Assembly (NCBI GenBank): GCA_942493035.1
Contig: OW818666.1
Coordinates: 186,001 to 250,000, forward strand
Origin: WRGT01 sp942493035
GTDB lineage: Bacteria > Spirochaetota > UBA4802 > UBA5550
Direction of reading: 5' to 3'
Length of the DNA: 64,000 nucleotides
The notes beneath the pieces were generated by a model, which worked only from the letters and a program-made list of their open reading frames with translations, made no database searches and was not told the origin of the DNA. A program made the translations under genes and the position numbers. Of this stretch, positions 35,821-43,479 are shown piece after piece. How positions within the stretch are numbered: the first letter of the stretch is position 1; every line of letters begins with the position of its first letter.

Positions 35821-35953
35821 GGTAGCAAATTATTTTTGGGGGTGCGTATGCTCCGCATACGCTATGAGTGGGGGATTACGGGGGCGCTGCCCCCGTAATC
35901 CCCCATTTCAGGCACAGCGCGAAGCGCTGTGCCACCAAAAATAAACTGCTACC
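35821..35953. mobile_element. MITE-like element with nested palindromes and 19-bp terminal inverted repeats
   Basis: Ends 35821-35839 (GGTAGCAAATTATTTTTGG) and 35935-35953 pair at 17 of 19 positions. Inside lie three hairpins: GCGTATG..CATACGC (about 35844-35861), a 17-bp stem with a three-base loop (35869-35905) and GGCACAGCGC-GAA-GCGCTGTGCC (35911-35933). No coding capacity. The last hairpin recurs alone at 15523. Confidence 0.85.
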
Positions 35954-36026
35954 TTTTTTTTATACTTAACCGGATGAATTTTTAGCTTTACTAACAGAAT
36001 GATTTTATAAAATAATTCAAATGCCT

Positions 36027-36052
36027 CTCTCGCAGCCTTCGGCGGCTGGGAG
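36027..36052. repeat. CTCGCAGCC-TTCGGC-GGCTGGGAG hairpin
   Basis: Nine-bp stem with one mismatch followed by a run of A, 54 bases before the dehydrogenase start. It is related to the GCCGCC-TTC-GGCGGC hairpins elsewhere in the window. Confidence 0.5.
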
Positions 36053-36105
36053 AAAAAAAAGCGTTTTCTGTTATTAAATGTTTTTGGATTTATTGGAGGA
36101 TTAAA

Positions 36106-37065
36106 ATGAGCGGGAAAATAGTATTTTTAGATTCATCTACAGTCGATTTTGGCGATATTGAATTTTCATCTATAGGTGAATATGGCGAGCTGGTGTGTTA
36201 TCGTGTTACAGCGAAAGATCAGGTGATAGAAAGATGCAAAGATGCTGAAATTATTATTACAAATAAAGTCGTAATCGATTCCGAAATAATTTCACAGTGT
36301 ACCGGACTGAAGATGATTGCAGAAGCAGCAACTGGTTATAATAATATCGATATTGCTGCCGCAAAAAAGAGAAATATTACAGTAGCCAATGTTCCTGGAT
36401 ACTCTACAACCACTGTGGCTCAGCTTACAATGTCGTTTATTCTGGCCATGTCTACACGTCTGATTAATTATAATAATGCCGCACATGACGGATCATGGAG
36501 TAAATCTGAAATTTTTACTCTTGGAACATGGCCGTTCTTTGATCTTGAAGGTAAAACAATTGGAATAATGGGACTCGGGGCAATAGGGAGAGAGGTTGCC
36601 CGTCTCTGTGAGGCTTTCAGAATGAAGGTTGTTGTACTTAAACGTGATGAAGGGAAATCGGATGGTCCTTATCCGAGGCTGGCTCTGAATGATCTTGCGG
36701 CTGAATCAGATTTTATTTCAATTCATATGCCTCTCAGTGATTATTCGAAGTATATTGTGAACCGGGAGTTTCTGTCACATATGAAAAAAACAGCATTTTT
36801 AATTAATATGGCAAGAGGTCCCGTTGTTGAACCATCGGCTCTCTGTCATGCTCTTGAGAATGGAGTAATTGCAGGAGCAGCAATTGATGTAATGGAGCAG
36901 GAGCCGCCGCGTGCCGATGATCCGCTGTTAAAAGCTCCGAATCTTATTATAACTCCTCACATCGCATGGGCGAGTATCGAATCCCGGAGAAGACTTGTTG
37001 TGGAGATTGCAGGGAATATAAAAGCATTTAAGAGCGGAACTCCGAGGAATGTCGTATCATTGTAA
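36106..37065 (+). CDS. D-2-hydroxyacid dehydrogenase (NAD-dependent)
   Basis: 319 residues. Rossmann motif GIMGLGAIGREVARL; catalytic residues Arg in NMARGPVVEP, Glu in VMEQEPPRADDPLL and His in ITPHIAWAS. Closest in style to glycerate/hydroxypyruvate dehydrogenases, reducing a 2-oxo acid to the D-hydroxy acid. GGAGG site before the ATG. Monocistronic between repeats, so the substrate cannot be inferred from neighbours. Confidence 0.9.
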   Translation: MSGKIVFLDSSTVDFGDIEFSSIGEYGELVCYRVTAKDQVIERCKDAEIIITNKVVIDSEIISQCTGLKMIAEAATGYNNIDIAAAKKRNITVANVPGYSTTTVAQLTMSFILAMSTRLINYNNAAHDGSWSKSEIFTLGTWPFFDLEGKTIGIMGLGAIGREVARLCEAFRMKVVVLKRDEGKSDGPYPRLALNDLAAESDFISIHMPLSDYSKYIVNREFLSHMKKTAFLINMARGPVVEPSALCHALENGVIAGAAIDVMEQEPPRADDPLLKAPNLIITPHIAWASIESRRRLVVEIAGNIKAFKSGTPRNVVSL

Positions 37066-37086
37066 ATTTTGTATTTAAAATTCCAG

Positions 37087-37163
37087 AGTATATGTCTCCG
37101 CACCCTTCGACGGCGGGGATAATAGAGCTTTTTAACTTTATAAAAATTAAGGAATAAATACTG
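37087..37163. repeat. GCCGCC-family repeat with AAGGAATAAATACTG end
   Basis: Imperfect hairpin CTCCGCACCCTTCGACGGCGGGG, then GATAATAGAGCTTTTTAA and the shared end TTAAGGAATAAATACTG. Same order as in the copies at 51396, 55609 and 55985. Confidence 0.65.
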
Positions 37164-37182
37164 TTAAAATTCAGAACTTCAA

Positions 37183-37263
37183 AAATATCCCATAGGGGGA
37201 AACCCTATGGGATATTTCATATATACACCTATCGAATAAATACTGATAGGCCTGATTGCCCTT
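37183..37263. repeat. 15-bp-arm palindrome plus AATACTGATAGG tail
   Basis: Arms 37183-37197 and 37203-37217 pair perfectly (AAATATCCCATAGGG) around GGAAA. The tail ATCGAATAAATACTGATAGG matches 33431-33501. Lies upstream of the CoA-transferase gene. Confidence 0.75.
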
Positions 37264-37320
37264 GTTACTGTTCGAACCTATAATATATATAGTAATACTG
37301 AATATTAAGGGGGTATCGTA

Positions 37321-38664
37321 ATGGATTATAATTTAGAATATCAGAAGAAGATAGTTACTGCGGAAGATGCCGTTAAGATCGTAAAGTCCGGTGATCTGGT
37401 TCATTACGGAGAGTTTGTAATGAATTCGCATGTGCTCGATGCGGCTCTTGCTGGAAGAAAAGACGAGCTTGAGAATGTACAGGTCCGTGCTGTCTGTTGT
37501 CCCTACGTTCCTCAGATTGTTCAGAAAGATCCCGACAGAAAACATTTTATTTTCAACGACTGGCACTTCAGCGGTGCGAGCCGGAAATCTCATGATCATG
37601 ATCTTTGTAACTATATATCTTTGACTTATCATGAGGGTCCTTCGTTTTTTGAAAGGGGATATGTTAAGCCGGATGTTGCAATGATAAAAGTCGGTCCTAT
37701 GGATAAATCCGGTTTCTGCAATCTCGGTACAAGCAACTCGATCTCCATGGCGATGTGTGAAGCATCAAAAGTAGTTATAGCTGAAGTGAATGATGCCGTA
37801 CCTCAGTGTCTCGGGGGAGCGAGAGAGTCGATTCACATTTCTCAGATTGATTATATTGTCCACGGAGACAACCGTCCGCTTATCCAGCTCCCTGAAACGC
37901 CGGTGTCAGATGTTGACAGAAAAATTGCTGAAATTGTTATGAATGAAATACACGACAGGGCCTGTCTTCAGCTTGGAATCGGGGCAATGCCTAATATCGT
38001 CGGTGACCTTATTGCAAAATCCGACCTGAAGGATCTTGGAATTCATACGGAGATGCTGGTTGATTCATTTGTTGATATGTACAATAACGGAAACATTACC
38101 GGTAAGTATAAGTCTGTGGATAAAGGTAAAATTGTTTATACTTTTGCAATGGGTACAAAAAAACTTTATGATTTTCTTCACAGCAATCCGGTGTGCGCAA
38201 GTTATCCCGTAAGCTATACAAATGATCCGTTCCGTATAGCTCAGAATGATAATGTTATAGCTATAAACAATGCGGTTGAGGTGGATCTCTACGGCCAGGT
38301 CTGTTCTGAGTCTTCAGGAGTACGTCAGATTTCCGGTACAGGGGGACAGTTCGATTTTATTTTCGGGGCATACCGTTCCGTCGGAGGGAAAGGGCTTATC
38401 TGTCTTAAGTCGGCGAATGAAATTGATGGAAAGATTGTCTCGCGGATTACTCCCATTCTCCCTCCCGGTGCGGCTGTCACTGTTCCCCGCAGCATAACAA
38501 ATTATGTTGTAACTGAATATGGTATAGCAATGCTTAAAGGTAAAACCACATGGCAGAGAGCCGAAGAGCTTATAAACATAGCTCATCCTGCAGTACGTGA
38601 TGAACTTGTTAAAATGGCTGAAGTGCAGAAGATATGGGTCAGGAGCAGCAAGATTCCTGCGTGA
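37321..38664 (+). CDS. Acetyl-CoA hydrolase/transferase family CoA-transferase (4-hydroxybutyrate type)
   Basis: 447 residues. Class I CoA-transferase features: GGARESIHISQIDYI, LQLGIGAMPNIVGDLI, the catalytic Glu244 in IHTEMLVDSF, and C-terminal NYVVTEYGIAMLKGKT. The ISGTGGQFDFIFGA stretch is closer to 4-hydroxybutyrate CoA-transferases than to butyryl-CoA:acetate CoA-transferases. It moves CoA between acetyl-CoA and a short acid. Paralogue at 47176. Strong AAGGGGG site. Confidence 0.85.
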   Translation: MDYNLEYQKKIVTAEDAVKIVKSGDLVHYGEFVMNSHVLDAALAGRKDELENVQVRAVCCPYVPQIVQKDPDRKHFIFNDWHFSGASRKSHDHDLCNYISLTYHEGPSFFERGYVKPDVAMIKVGPMDKSGFCNLGTSNSISMAMCEASKVVIAEVNDAVPQCLGGARESIHISQIDYIVHGDNRPLIQLPETPVSDVDRKIAEIVMNEIHDRACLQLGIGAMPNIVGDLIAKSDLKDLGIHTEMLVDSFVDMYNNGNITGKYKSVDKGKIVYTFAMGTKKLYDFLHSNPVCASYPVSYTNDPFRIAQNDNVIAINNAVEVDLYGQVCSESSGVRQISGTGGQFDFIFGAYRSVGGKGLICLKSANEIDGKIVSRITPILPPGAAVTVPRSITNYVVTEYGIAMLKGKTTWQRAEELINIAHPAVRDELVKMAEVQKIWVRSSKIPA

Positions 38665-38714
38665 TAATAATTTACCGGCTTACTCTTTATGGGGAGGTTA
38701 GATTTTTATTTTAA

Positions 38715-38746
38715 AACGGTCATTCCGGATTAACGGGATGGCCGTT
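38715..38746 (+). terminator. Hairpin terminator after the CoA-transferase gene
   Basis: AACGGTCATTCCG paired with CGGGATGGCCGTT (13 bp, two G-T pairs), then ATTTATATAATT. Confidence 0.65.
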
Positions 38747-38852
38747 ATTTATATAATTGTTTAGTTTACAATAAAATTTAATTTCATAAAATATTTCTGG
38801 AATTAGAACCGGTATTTATATATTATTCTGATTATAATATGGTGAGAATAAT

Positions 38853-39275
38853 ATGGAATTCATAAAAACAAAATGCAGAAAATGCGGTTATGAGATTGAA
38901 ATACCGGAGAAGACAGAAAAACTTATCTGCGGTTCCTGCGGTAATGTAAATTATTTCAGTAAAATATCCTCAATTTTAAAAAAATATAATGAAACTGTTG
39001 TGACTGATGTCTCCCGGCAATCCACGGATAAAACAATTCATTCTGTTGATAAATCTGAACAGGTAAAAATTCACATCCCCGGTGATGAAAGTTCTACAGC
39101 AGAAGCGGAAGAGGCTGAATTTCCTGAAGAGAAAAATATATCCAAAATAATGACTGTTCTTTTTATCCTGGCGCCGTTTATAGCAATGGCGATTGAATTT
39201 TTTAAACTCCCTTCTTATGCGGCGCTTCTCATAATATTTCTTATTATTGGAATTATATTTTTTCTGAAAAAGTGA
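38853..39275 (+). CDS. Zinc-ribbon membrane protein of unknown function
   Basis: 140 residues. N-terminal zinc ribbon (CRKCGYEIEI ... CGSCGN, four Cys at about 8, 11, 27, 30), an acidic low-complexity middle, and two C-terminal membrane helices (about 95-113 and 117-137). Proteins of this shape are common and uncharacterised. It immediately precedes the MarR promoter, with no sign of shared transcription. Confidence 0.7.
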   Translation: MEFIKTKCRKCGYEIEIPEKTEKLICGSCGNVNYFSKISSILKKYNETVVTDVSRQSTDKTIHSVDKSEQVKIHIPGDESSTAEAEEAEFPEEKNISKIMTVLFILAPFIAMAIEFFKLPSYAALLIIFLIIGIIFFLKK

Positions 39276-39319
39276 ATGTTGAGTATTTTACTTTTTTCTA
39301 AAATAATTAACAAAAACAG

Positions 39320-39364
39320 TTGACTTTATTCCGTCAGAAAATATATTTGCTAATAACAATTATT
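39320..39364 (+). promoter_or_regulatory. Promoter and candidate operator of the MarR-peptide-rSAM cluster
   Basis: TTGACT at 39320-39325 and TATATT at 39342-39347, 16 bases apart. Just downstream is the inverted repeat AATAA-CAA-TTATT (39352-39364), inside a direct repeat of TTGCTAA. It is placed where an autoregulating MarR would bind. Confidence 0.6.
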
Positions 39365-39381
39365 GCTAAAGGAAAATATTT

Positions 39382-39798
39382 ATGGAAATCAATATTATAG
39401 AAACGATTCTTCACCTGAGCGACATATGCTATAGTCTGAATGAGGATACCCTGAAGAGTGAAAATATCTCCAGACCTGAATCTTTTATCCTTCTCTCAAT
39501 AAAACCGGGTGAGATGATAAACAGCAATGAGCTCGCAGCACGGAACAGGCTTTCACCTTCGAGGATAAGCAGAATTGTAGACGACATGATAGAGAAAGAT
39601 CTTCTGACCCGTACTGAGGATTCCGGAGACAGAAGATTTACAAACTTATCTCTGACTAAAACCGGTGTAAAAAAGCATTCGGCAATAATGAAACTTAAAG
39701 ATCAGTGCGAACAGAAGATCAAGTCGCAGCTTCGCGAGGATGAGCTGAGTACTGTCGAAAACGGCCTGATCTATTTAAAAAACGCAATGGAGAAATAA
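39382..39798 (+). CDS. MarR-family transcriptional regulator
   Basis: 138 residues with the winged-helix core: LLSIKPGEMINSNELAARNRLSPSRISRIV, then the wing DLLTRTEDSGDRRFTNLSLT. It starts the cluster and sits one base before the methyltransferase gene, so it most likely controls its own operon in response to a small molecule. No conserved cysteines that would make it a thiol or metal sensor are evident in the recognition region; a Cys lies at about residue 13 and another near 113. Confidence 0.88.
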   Translation: MEINIIETILHLSDICYSLNEDTLKSENISRPESFILLSIKPGEMINSNELAARNRLSPSRISRIVDDMIEKDLLTRTEDSGDRRFTNLSLTKTGVKKHSAIMKLKDQCEQKIKSQLREDELSTVENGLIYLKNAMEK

Positions 39799-39799
39799 T

Positions 39800-40453
39800 A
39801 TGACTGAATATCAGCAGCTGCATCTAAAATCAATCAATGATCGCTACACAAGTCTTTCGCAAAGTACATGTTGTCTCTCATGCGGAGGTGCAATTAATCA
39901 CGCCGGAGTTAAACCGGGTGAAGTCTGCATAGATCTGGGAAGCGGAAGGGGTAACGATGTCGTTAAACTTGCCGATCTGGCAGGTGAATCCGGTTACGCT
40001 TATGGTGTCGATATATCTGACGGTATGCTTGAGAAAGCGGAAAGTCTTCTGAAAAAATTTGATATAAAGAACGCTGTATTTATAAGATCAGAGCTTGAGG
40101 ATATAAAACTTGAAGATTCAATTGCGGATCTTGTTATTTCAAATTGCACAATCAACCATGCAGCAGATAAAGATAAAGTCTGGTCCGAGATTCACCGTAT
40201 GCTTAAAGATGGCGGGAGATTTGTAGTAAGTGATATTTATTCTCTTTCAACTGTGCCAGATGAATACAGAACAGATCCCCAGGCCGTTGCGGAATGCTGG
40301 GCAGGATCTGTAACCAGAGAGGAGTATCTGGAGACTCTGGAGAAAACAGGATTTGCAGATATAAGGATTATCGAAGAGTCAGCGCCGTATGCGAAGGGCA
40401 AAATTGATGTAGCAAGCTGGACGATTACAGGTTATAAGCGTAAAGATAAATAA
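39800..40453 (+). CDS. ArsM-like SAM methyltransferase with metalloid-binding cysteine pattern
   Basis: 217 residues. SAM-binding motif (VCIDLGSGRGNDVVKLADLA) and post-motifs (VDISDGMLEKAE, LKDGGRFVVSDIYS). Cys116 in ISNCTINH and Cys166 in AECWAGSVTREEY lie exactly 50 residues apart, as do the two key arsenite-binding cysteines of ArsM, and an N-terminal CCLSC (24-28) could supply further thiols. It is shorter than typical ArsM, lacking the C-terminal domain. Plausible roles are arsenite or other metalloid methylation, or methylation of the cluster's peptide. Overlap and spacing place it in the MarR operon. Confidence 0.8.
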   Translation: MTEYQQLHLKSINDRYTSLSQSTCCLSCGGAINHAGVKPGEVCIDLGSGRGNDVVKLADLAGESGYAYGVDISDGMLEKAESLLKKFDIKNAVFIRSELEDIKLEDSIADLVISNCTINHAADKDKVWSEIHRMLKDGGRFVVSDIYSLSTVPDEYRTDPQAVAECWAGSVTREEYLETLEKTGFADIRIIEESAPYAKGKIDVASWTITGYKRKDK

Positions 40454-40490
40454 TTTTAAAGCTATCAGTTTATAAACCATGGAGTTTTAT

Positions 40491-40517
40491 CTCCGCCGCG
40501 CCCCCGGCGCGGCGGAG
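40491..40517. repeat. CTCCGCCGCGCC-CCC-GGCGCGGCGGAG hairpin
   Basis: A perfect 12-bp stem with a three-base loop, between the methyltransferase and the peptide gene. Same family as 246-272 and 57077-57117. It could dampen read-through from the MarR promoter to the peptide. Confidence 0.85.
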
Positions 40518-40603
40518 AGTATTTTACCACTGGTTTTTTGTGTAGTGACCTGTAAAGCTATTCAGCGGGGACTTTCCCGTTAAATATATAAGGAGTCTGA
40601 TGT

Positions 40604-40699
40604 ATGAACAGTCTAATCAAAAAAAAGGAATCAGCAGATTCCAGAGTCGCACAGTGCTGTGCAAAGATCTCAACAATTGTAGCGGGATGCCACGATTGA
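40604..40699 (+). CDS. Candidate 31-residue Cys-rich RiPP precursor peptide
   Basis: 31 residues, below usual gene-calling limits: a lysine-rich leader-like part (MNSLIKKKESADSR) and a core VAQCCAKISTIVAGCHD with Cys18, Cys19 and Cys29. The ATG at 40604 is eight bases after AGGAG, the best spacing; an overlapping frame from 40600 has only four. The next gene encodes a radical SAM/SPASM enzyme of the peptide-maturase type. A stem-loop follows the stop, as in operons that make more peptide than enzyme. I infer that the enzyme modifies this peptide, possibly by thioether bonds at cysteines; this is not shown. Confidence 0.72.
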   Translation: MNSLIKKKESADSRVAQCCAKISTIVAGCHD

Positions 40700-40708
40700 A
40701 ATAGAACG

Positions 40709-40733
40709 GGTGCCGGGTTAATTGCCCGGCGCC
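40709..40733 (+). terminator. Stem-loop after the peptide gene (attenuator-like)
   Basis: Nine-bp GC-rich stem (one G-T pair) with a seven-base loop, then a pyrimidine tract (TGCTCTCTTT) lacking a solid T run. It starts nine bases after the peptide's TGA. Best read as a partial terminator; a selenocysteine signal is a weaker alternative. Confidence 0.65.
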
Positions 40734-40769
40734 TGCTCTCTTTAATTAACGAAAAATTACAGGGATAAT

Positions 40770-42086
40770 ATGATATTTTCAAAACATAATATAATGGGTA
40801 AACTTGCTGAATCAGAGAACTGGTTTATTCTCAACTCTCTGTCCGGTAATGCGGATATTCTTACACCGGAAAAAGCTGCAGAGATACAGGCCGGGGAGTA
40901 TAGCAATACTGAAGAGTATATCTCTAAGGGATATCTTGCTGATGAAGCTGAAGAGAACAGGAGGTATAAACTTGCCTACCTCGATTTTATCGAGGAGAGA
41001 GATAACTCCGAGATACAGATATTTTTTGTCCCGCGGTATGAATGTAACTTCGCATGTTCATACTGCTATCAGGATGAGTATGCACCGGAGAAGGCTCTTC
41101 TTTCCGGGGAGACTGTTGATGCATTCTTTAAGTATGTAGATAATGAATTCCGCACCAGGAAAAAATATATAACAATATTCGGCGGAGAGCCGCTTCTCTC
41201 AGGAGAGAAATACCGTAGTGAGCTCGCGATGATTATAGAGAGAGCATCTGCGAAAAATATAGATCTGGCAATTGTTACAAACGGATATAACCTTATTGAT
41301 TACATGGACATTTTATCGAAGGGAAGTATTCGCGAGATACAGGTTACACTTGACGGAACAAAGTCTGTCCATGATTCACGCCGTTACATGAAAAATAAAG
41401 GTGAGACCTTCGACCGTATCGTTGAAGGTATAGATGAGTCGCTTAAACGGGGTTTTTCGATAAATTTGAGAATGGTAACGGATAAGGATAATGTTGATAA
41501 TCTGCCGGAGTTTGCTTCTTTTGCAATTGAAAGAGGCTGGACACAAAATCCGCTTTTTAAAACTCAGATAGGGCGGAACTATGAGCTTCATCACTGTATG
41601 GCCGGGAATAAAAGATTATTTGAACGTGCTGAGCTTTATGAAAAACTATATGAGCTGGTTAAAAAACATCCGCACATCCTTGAGTTTCACAAACCGTTAT
41701 TTTCAGTATCAAAATTTTTATTTGAAAACGGTGAATTACCACGTCCGCTATTTGATTCATGTCCGGCGTGTAAGAGCGAGTGGGCTTTTGATTATACCGG
41801 GAAGATATATTCCTGCACAGCGACTGTCGGCAAATCCGGTGAGGAACTGGGGACTTTTTATCCGGAAGTGACTGCAAAGGATGACATTATAAGTCTGTGG
41901 CAGGAGCGTGATGTAACATCCATTCCTGAGTGCGGCGAGTGTTCATCACGGCTGCTCTGCGGCGGCGGGTGCGGTGCAGTAGCAAAGAATAGAACAGGAA
42001 ATATACTCTCGACTGACTGCAGACCGGTCAAGCCGCTGCTGGAGATGGGATTGTCATTATATTTTAACAAAGGAGAACAGATATGA
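40770..42086 (+). CDS. Radical SAM/SPASM peptide maturase-like enzyme
   Basis: 438 residues. N-terminal part (about 1-80) shaped like the peptide-recognition region of peptide maturases. Radical SAM cluster motif CNFACSYC (Cys92, Cys96, Cys99), followed by TIFGGEPLLSG and IQVTLDGTKSVHDSRR. The C-terminal SPASM region (about 330-420) has CPAC, SCTATVG, CGEC, LLCGGGC and TDC, enough Cys to bind two auxiliary clusters. Family members install thioether or other carbon links on ribosomal peptides. The upstream 31-residue peptide is the likely substrate. Overlaps the next gene by four bases. Confidence 0.88.
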   Translation: MIFSKHNIMGKLAESENWFILNSLSGNADILTPEKAAEIQAGEYSNTEEYISKGYLADEAEENRRYKLAYLDFIEERDNSEIQIFFVPRYECNFACSYCYQDEYAPEKALLSGETVDAFFKYVDNEFRTRKKYITIFGGEPLLSGEKYRSELAMIIERASAKNIDLAIVTNGYNLIDYMDILSKGSIREIQVTLDGTKSVHDSRRYMKNKGETFDRIVEGIDESLKRGFSINLRMVTDKDNVDNLPEFASFAIERGWTQNPLFKTQIGRNYELHHCMAGNKRLFERAELYEKLYELVKKHPHILEFHKPLFSVSKFLFENGELPRPLFDSCPACKSEWAFDYTGKIYSCTATVGKSGEELGTFYPEVTAKDDIISLWQERDVTSIPECGECSSRLLCGGGCGAVAKNRTGNILSTDCRPVKPLLEMGLSLYFNKGEQI

Positions 42087-43369
42087 GCGAAAGAATTAAA
42101 TACATAAATGCTGCGGAATTTGAAGAGGAGATTAAAAAAGGGGGACCCGTCGTTCTTGATTTTTACTCTACCGAATGTCCGCCATGCGAGGCTTTAGCTG
42201 CAAAGTTTGAACCTCTAAGCGAAATATATGGTGATGACGTAAAATTTCTTAAAATATTCCGTCAGGAGAACAGGGCTCTTGCGGAAAAGCTCGGAGTCAC
42301 ATCATCTCCCACTCTGATCTTTTTTAATAACGGGAAAGAGGTGGCTGAACGGTTAAGCGGTGGAATTAAACGGACAGAGGTTGTCGCCGGTATTGAGTCC
42401 ATGATGACGGCAGAGAGAGCCGCTGAACTCCGGAAGAGGATAGTCCCTGTAACAGAGGAGTGTGATGTTCTGATAATCGGCGGCGGACCTGCCGGTATTA
42501 CAGCCGGTATATATTCCGCTCAGGCTAAACTCAAAACAATACTTGTCGATATTGCTCTGCCCGGAGGACAGGTGACGACAACGCATATGGTGTCGAATTA
42601 TCCCGGATTTATCAAACCCGTTGAAGGATTTATGCTTACACATTTTATGAACGAACAGGCGAAAGAGGCAGGAGTAATATTCAGATCTGCCGTTGATGTC
42701 TCCGATGTCGATCTTGTAAATAAGAAGCTTATTGTCGATGGATACGAAACTATTACCGCGAAAAAGATAATTATTGCGACAGGATCATCCTACAGAGAAC
42801 TGGGAATCCCCGGAGAGAGGGAGTACAAAGGGAGAGGTATATCATACTGTGCAACATGCGACGCAAAGTACTATGGAGATAAACATGTTGTGGTAATCGG
42901 CGGTGGTAACTCGGCAGTGGAGGAGTCTCTGTTCATCACAAAATTTGCAGGGAGACTGACAATAGTACATCAGTTCGATAAACTCCAGGCGAATAAAGAA
43001 GCGCAGGAGAAGGCATTCTCAAACAAAAAAATTGATTTCATATTTGAGCATGAGCCCAGATCATTTAAAAAACAGCCTGACGGATCAATGCTAATAGAAA
43101 TTGAGAATCTTAAAAACAGTTCCATGCGCGAAATCAAAGCTGACGGTGTTTTTATATTCGCAGGAATGAAGCCCAATACCGGAATGTTTAACGGAACTTT
43201 AAAAACTGATGATCAGGGATATGTAATTACAGATGCATATATGCGGACAAACATACCCGGTGTTTATGCGGCGGGGGATGTGATTCAAAAACCCTACAGG
43301 CAGATAACCACTTCAGTTTCTGACGGGACAATTGCAGCTATTACCGCAGAGAGGGAGCTTGATAGTTGA
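42083..43369 (+). CDS. Thioredoxin-thioredoxin reductase fusion
   Basis: 428 residues. Thioredoxin domain (1-105) with CPPC at 32-35, replacing the usual CGPC. Then a thioredoxin-reductase module: FAD motif IIGGGPAGITAGIYSAQAK, redox pair CATC (256-259), pyridine-nucleotide motif VIGGGNSAVEES, and AAGDVIQKPYRQI. The VHRR...R patch that binds the NADPH phosphate is replaced by VHQFDKLQANK, so NADPH is unlikely; NADH or ferredoxin are alternatives. Last gene of the cluster; probably the cluster's dedicated dithiol/disulfide partner. Confidence 0.9.
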   Translation: MSERIKYINAAEFEEEIKKGGPVVLDFYSTECPPCEALAAKFEPLSEIYGDDVKFLKIFRQENRALAEKLGVTSSPTLIFFNNGKEVAERLSGGIKRTEVVAGIESMMTAERAAELRKRIVPVTEECDVLIIGGGPAGITAGIYSAQAKLKTILVDIALPGGQVTTTHMVSNYPGFIKPVEGFMLTHFMNEQAKEAGVIFRSAVDVSDVDLVNKKLIVDGYETITAKKIIIATGSSYRELGIPGEREYKGRGISYCATCDAKYYGDKHVVVIGGGNSAVEESLFITKFAGRLTIVHQFDKLQANKEAQEKAFSNKKIDFIFEHEPRSFKKQPDGSMLIEIENLKNSSMREIKADGVFIFAGMKPNTGMFNGTLKTDDQGYVITDAYMRTNIPGVYAAGDVIQKPYRQITTSVSDGTIAAITAERELDS

Positions 43370-43479
43370 GAATTTAAAAAAATCTAAAAAACTTAGTAAA
43401 CGTTGATTTTACAGTCGCCGGATTGAATATTTTTAGCTACATTAAAGAGTGCTTTTTGTATTATTGGAAGAGGTGTAAT

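Noticed and set aside
35795..37263. CRISPR array from repeated hairpins
   Set aside because: The repeats are singly placed, differ in sequence and are not spaced evenly; no cas gene lies near.
40600..40704. Overlapping short frame starting MYEQSNQKKG on the same stretch as the Cys peptide
   Set aside because: Its ATG is only four bases from AGGAG, and the product has no leader-core shape; the frame at 40604 has ideal spacing and clustered cysteines next to a radical SAM gene.
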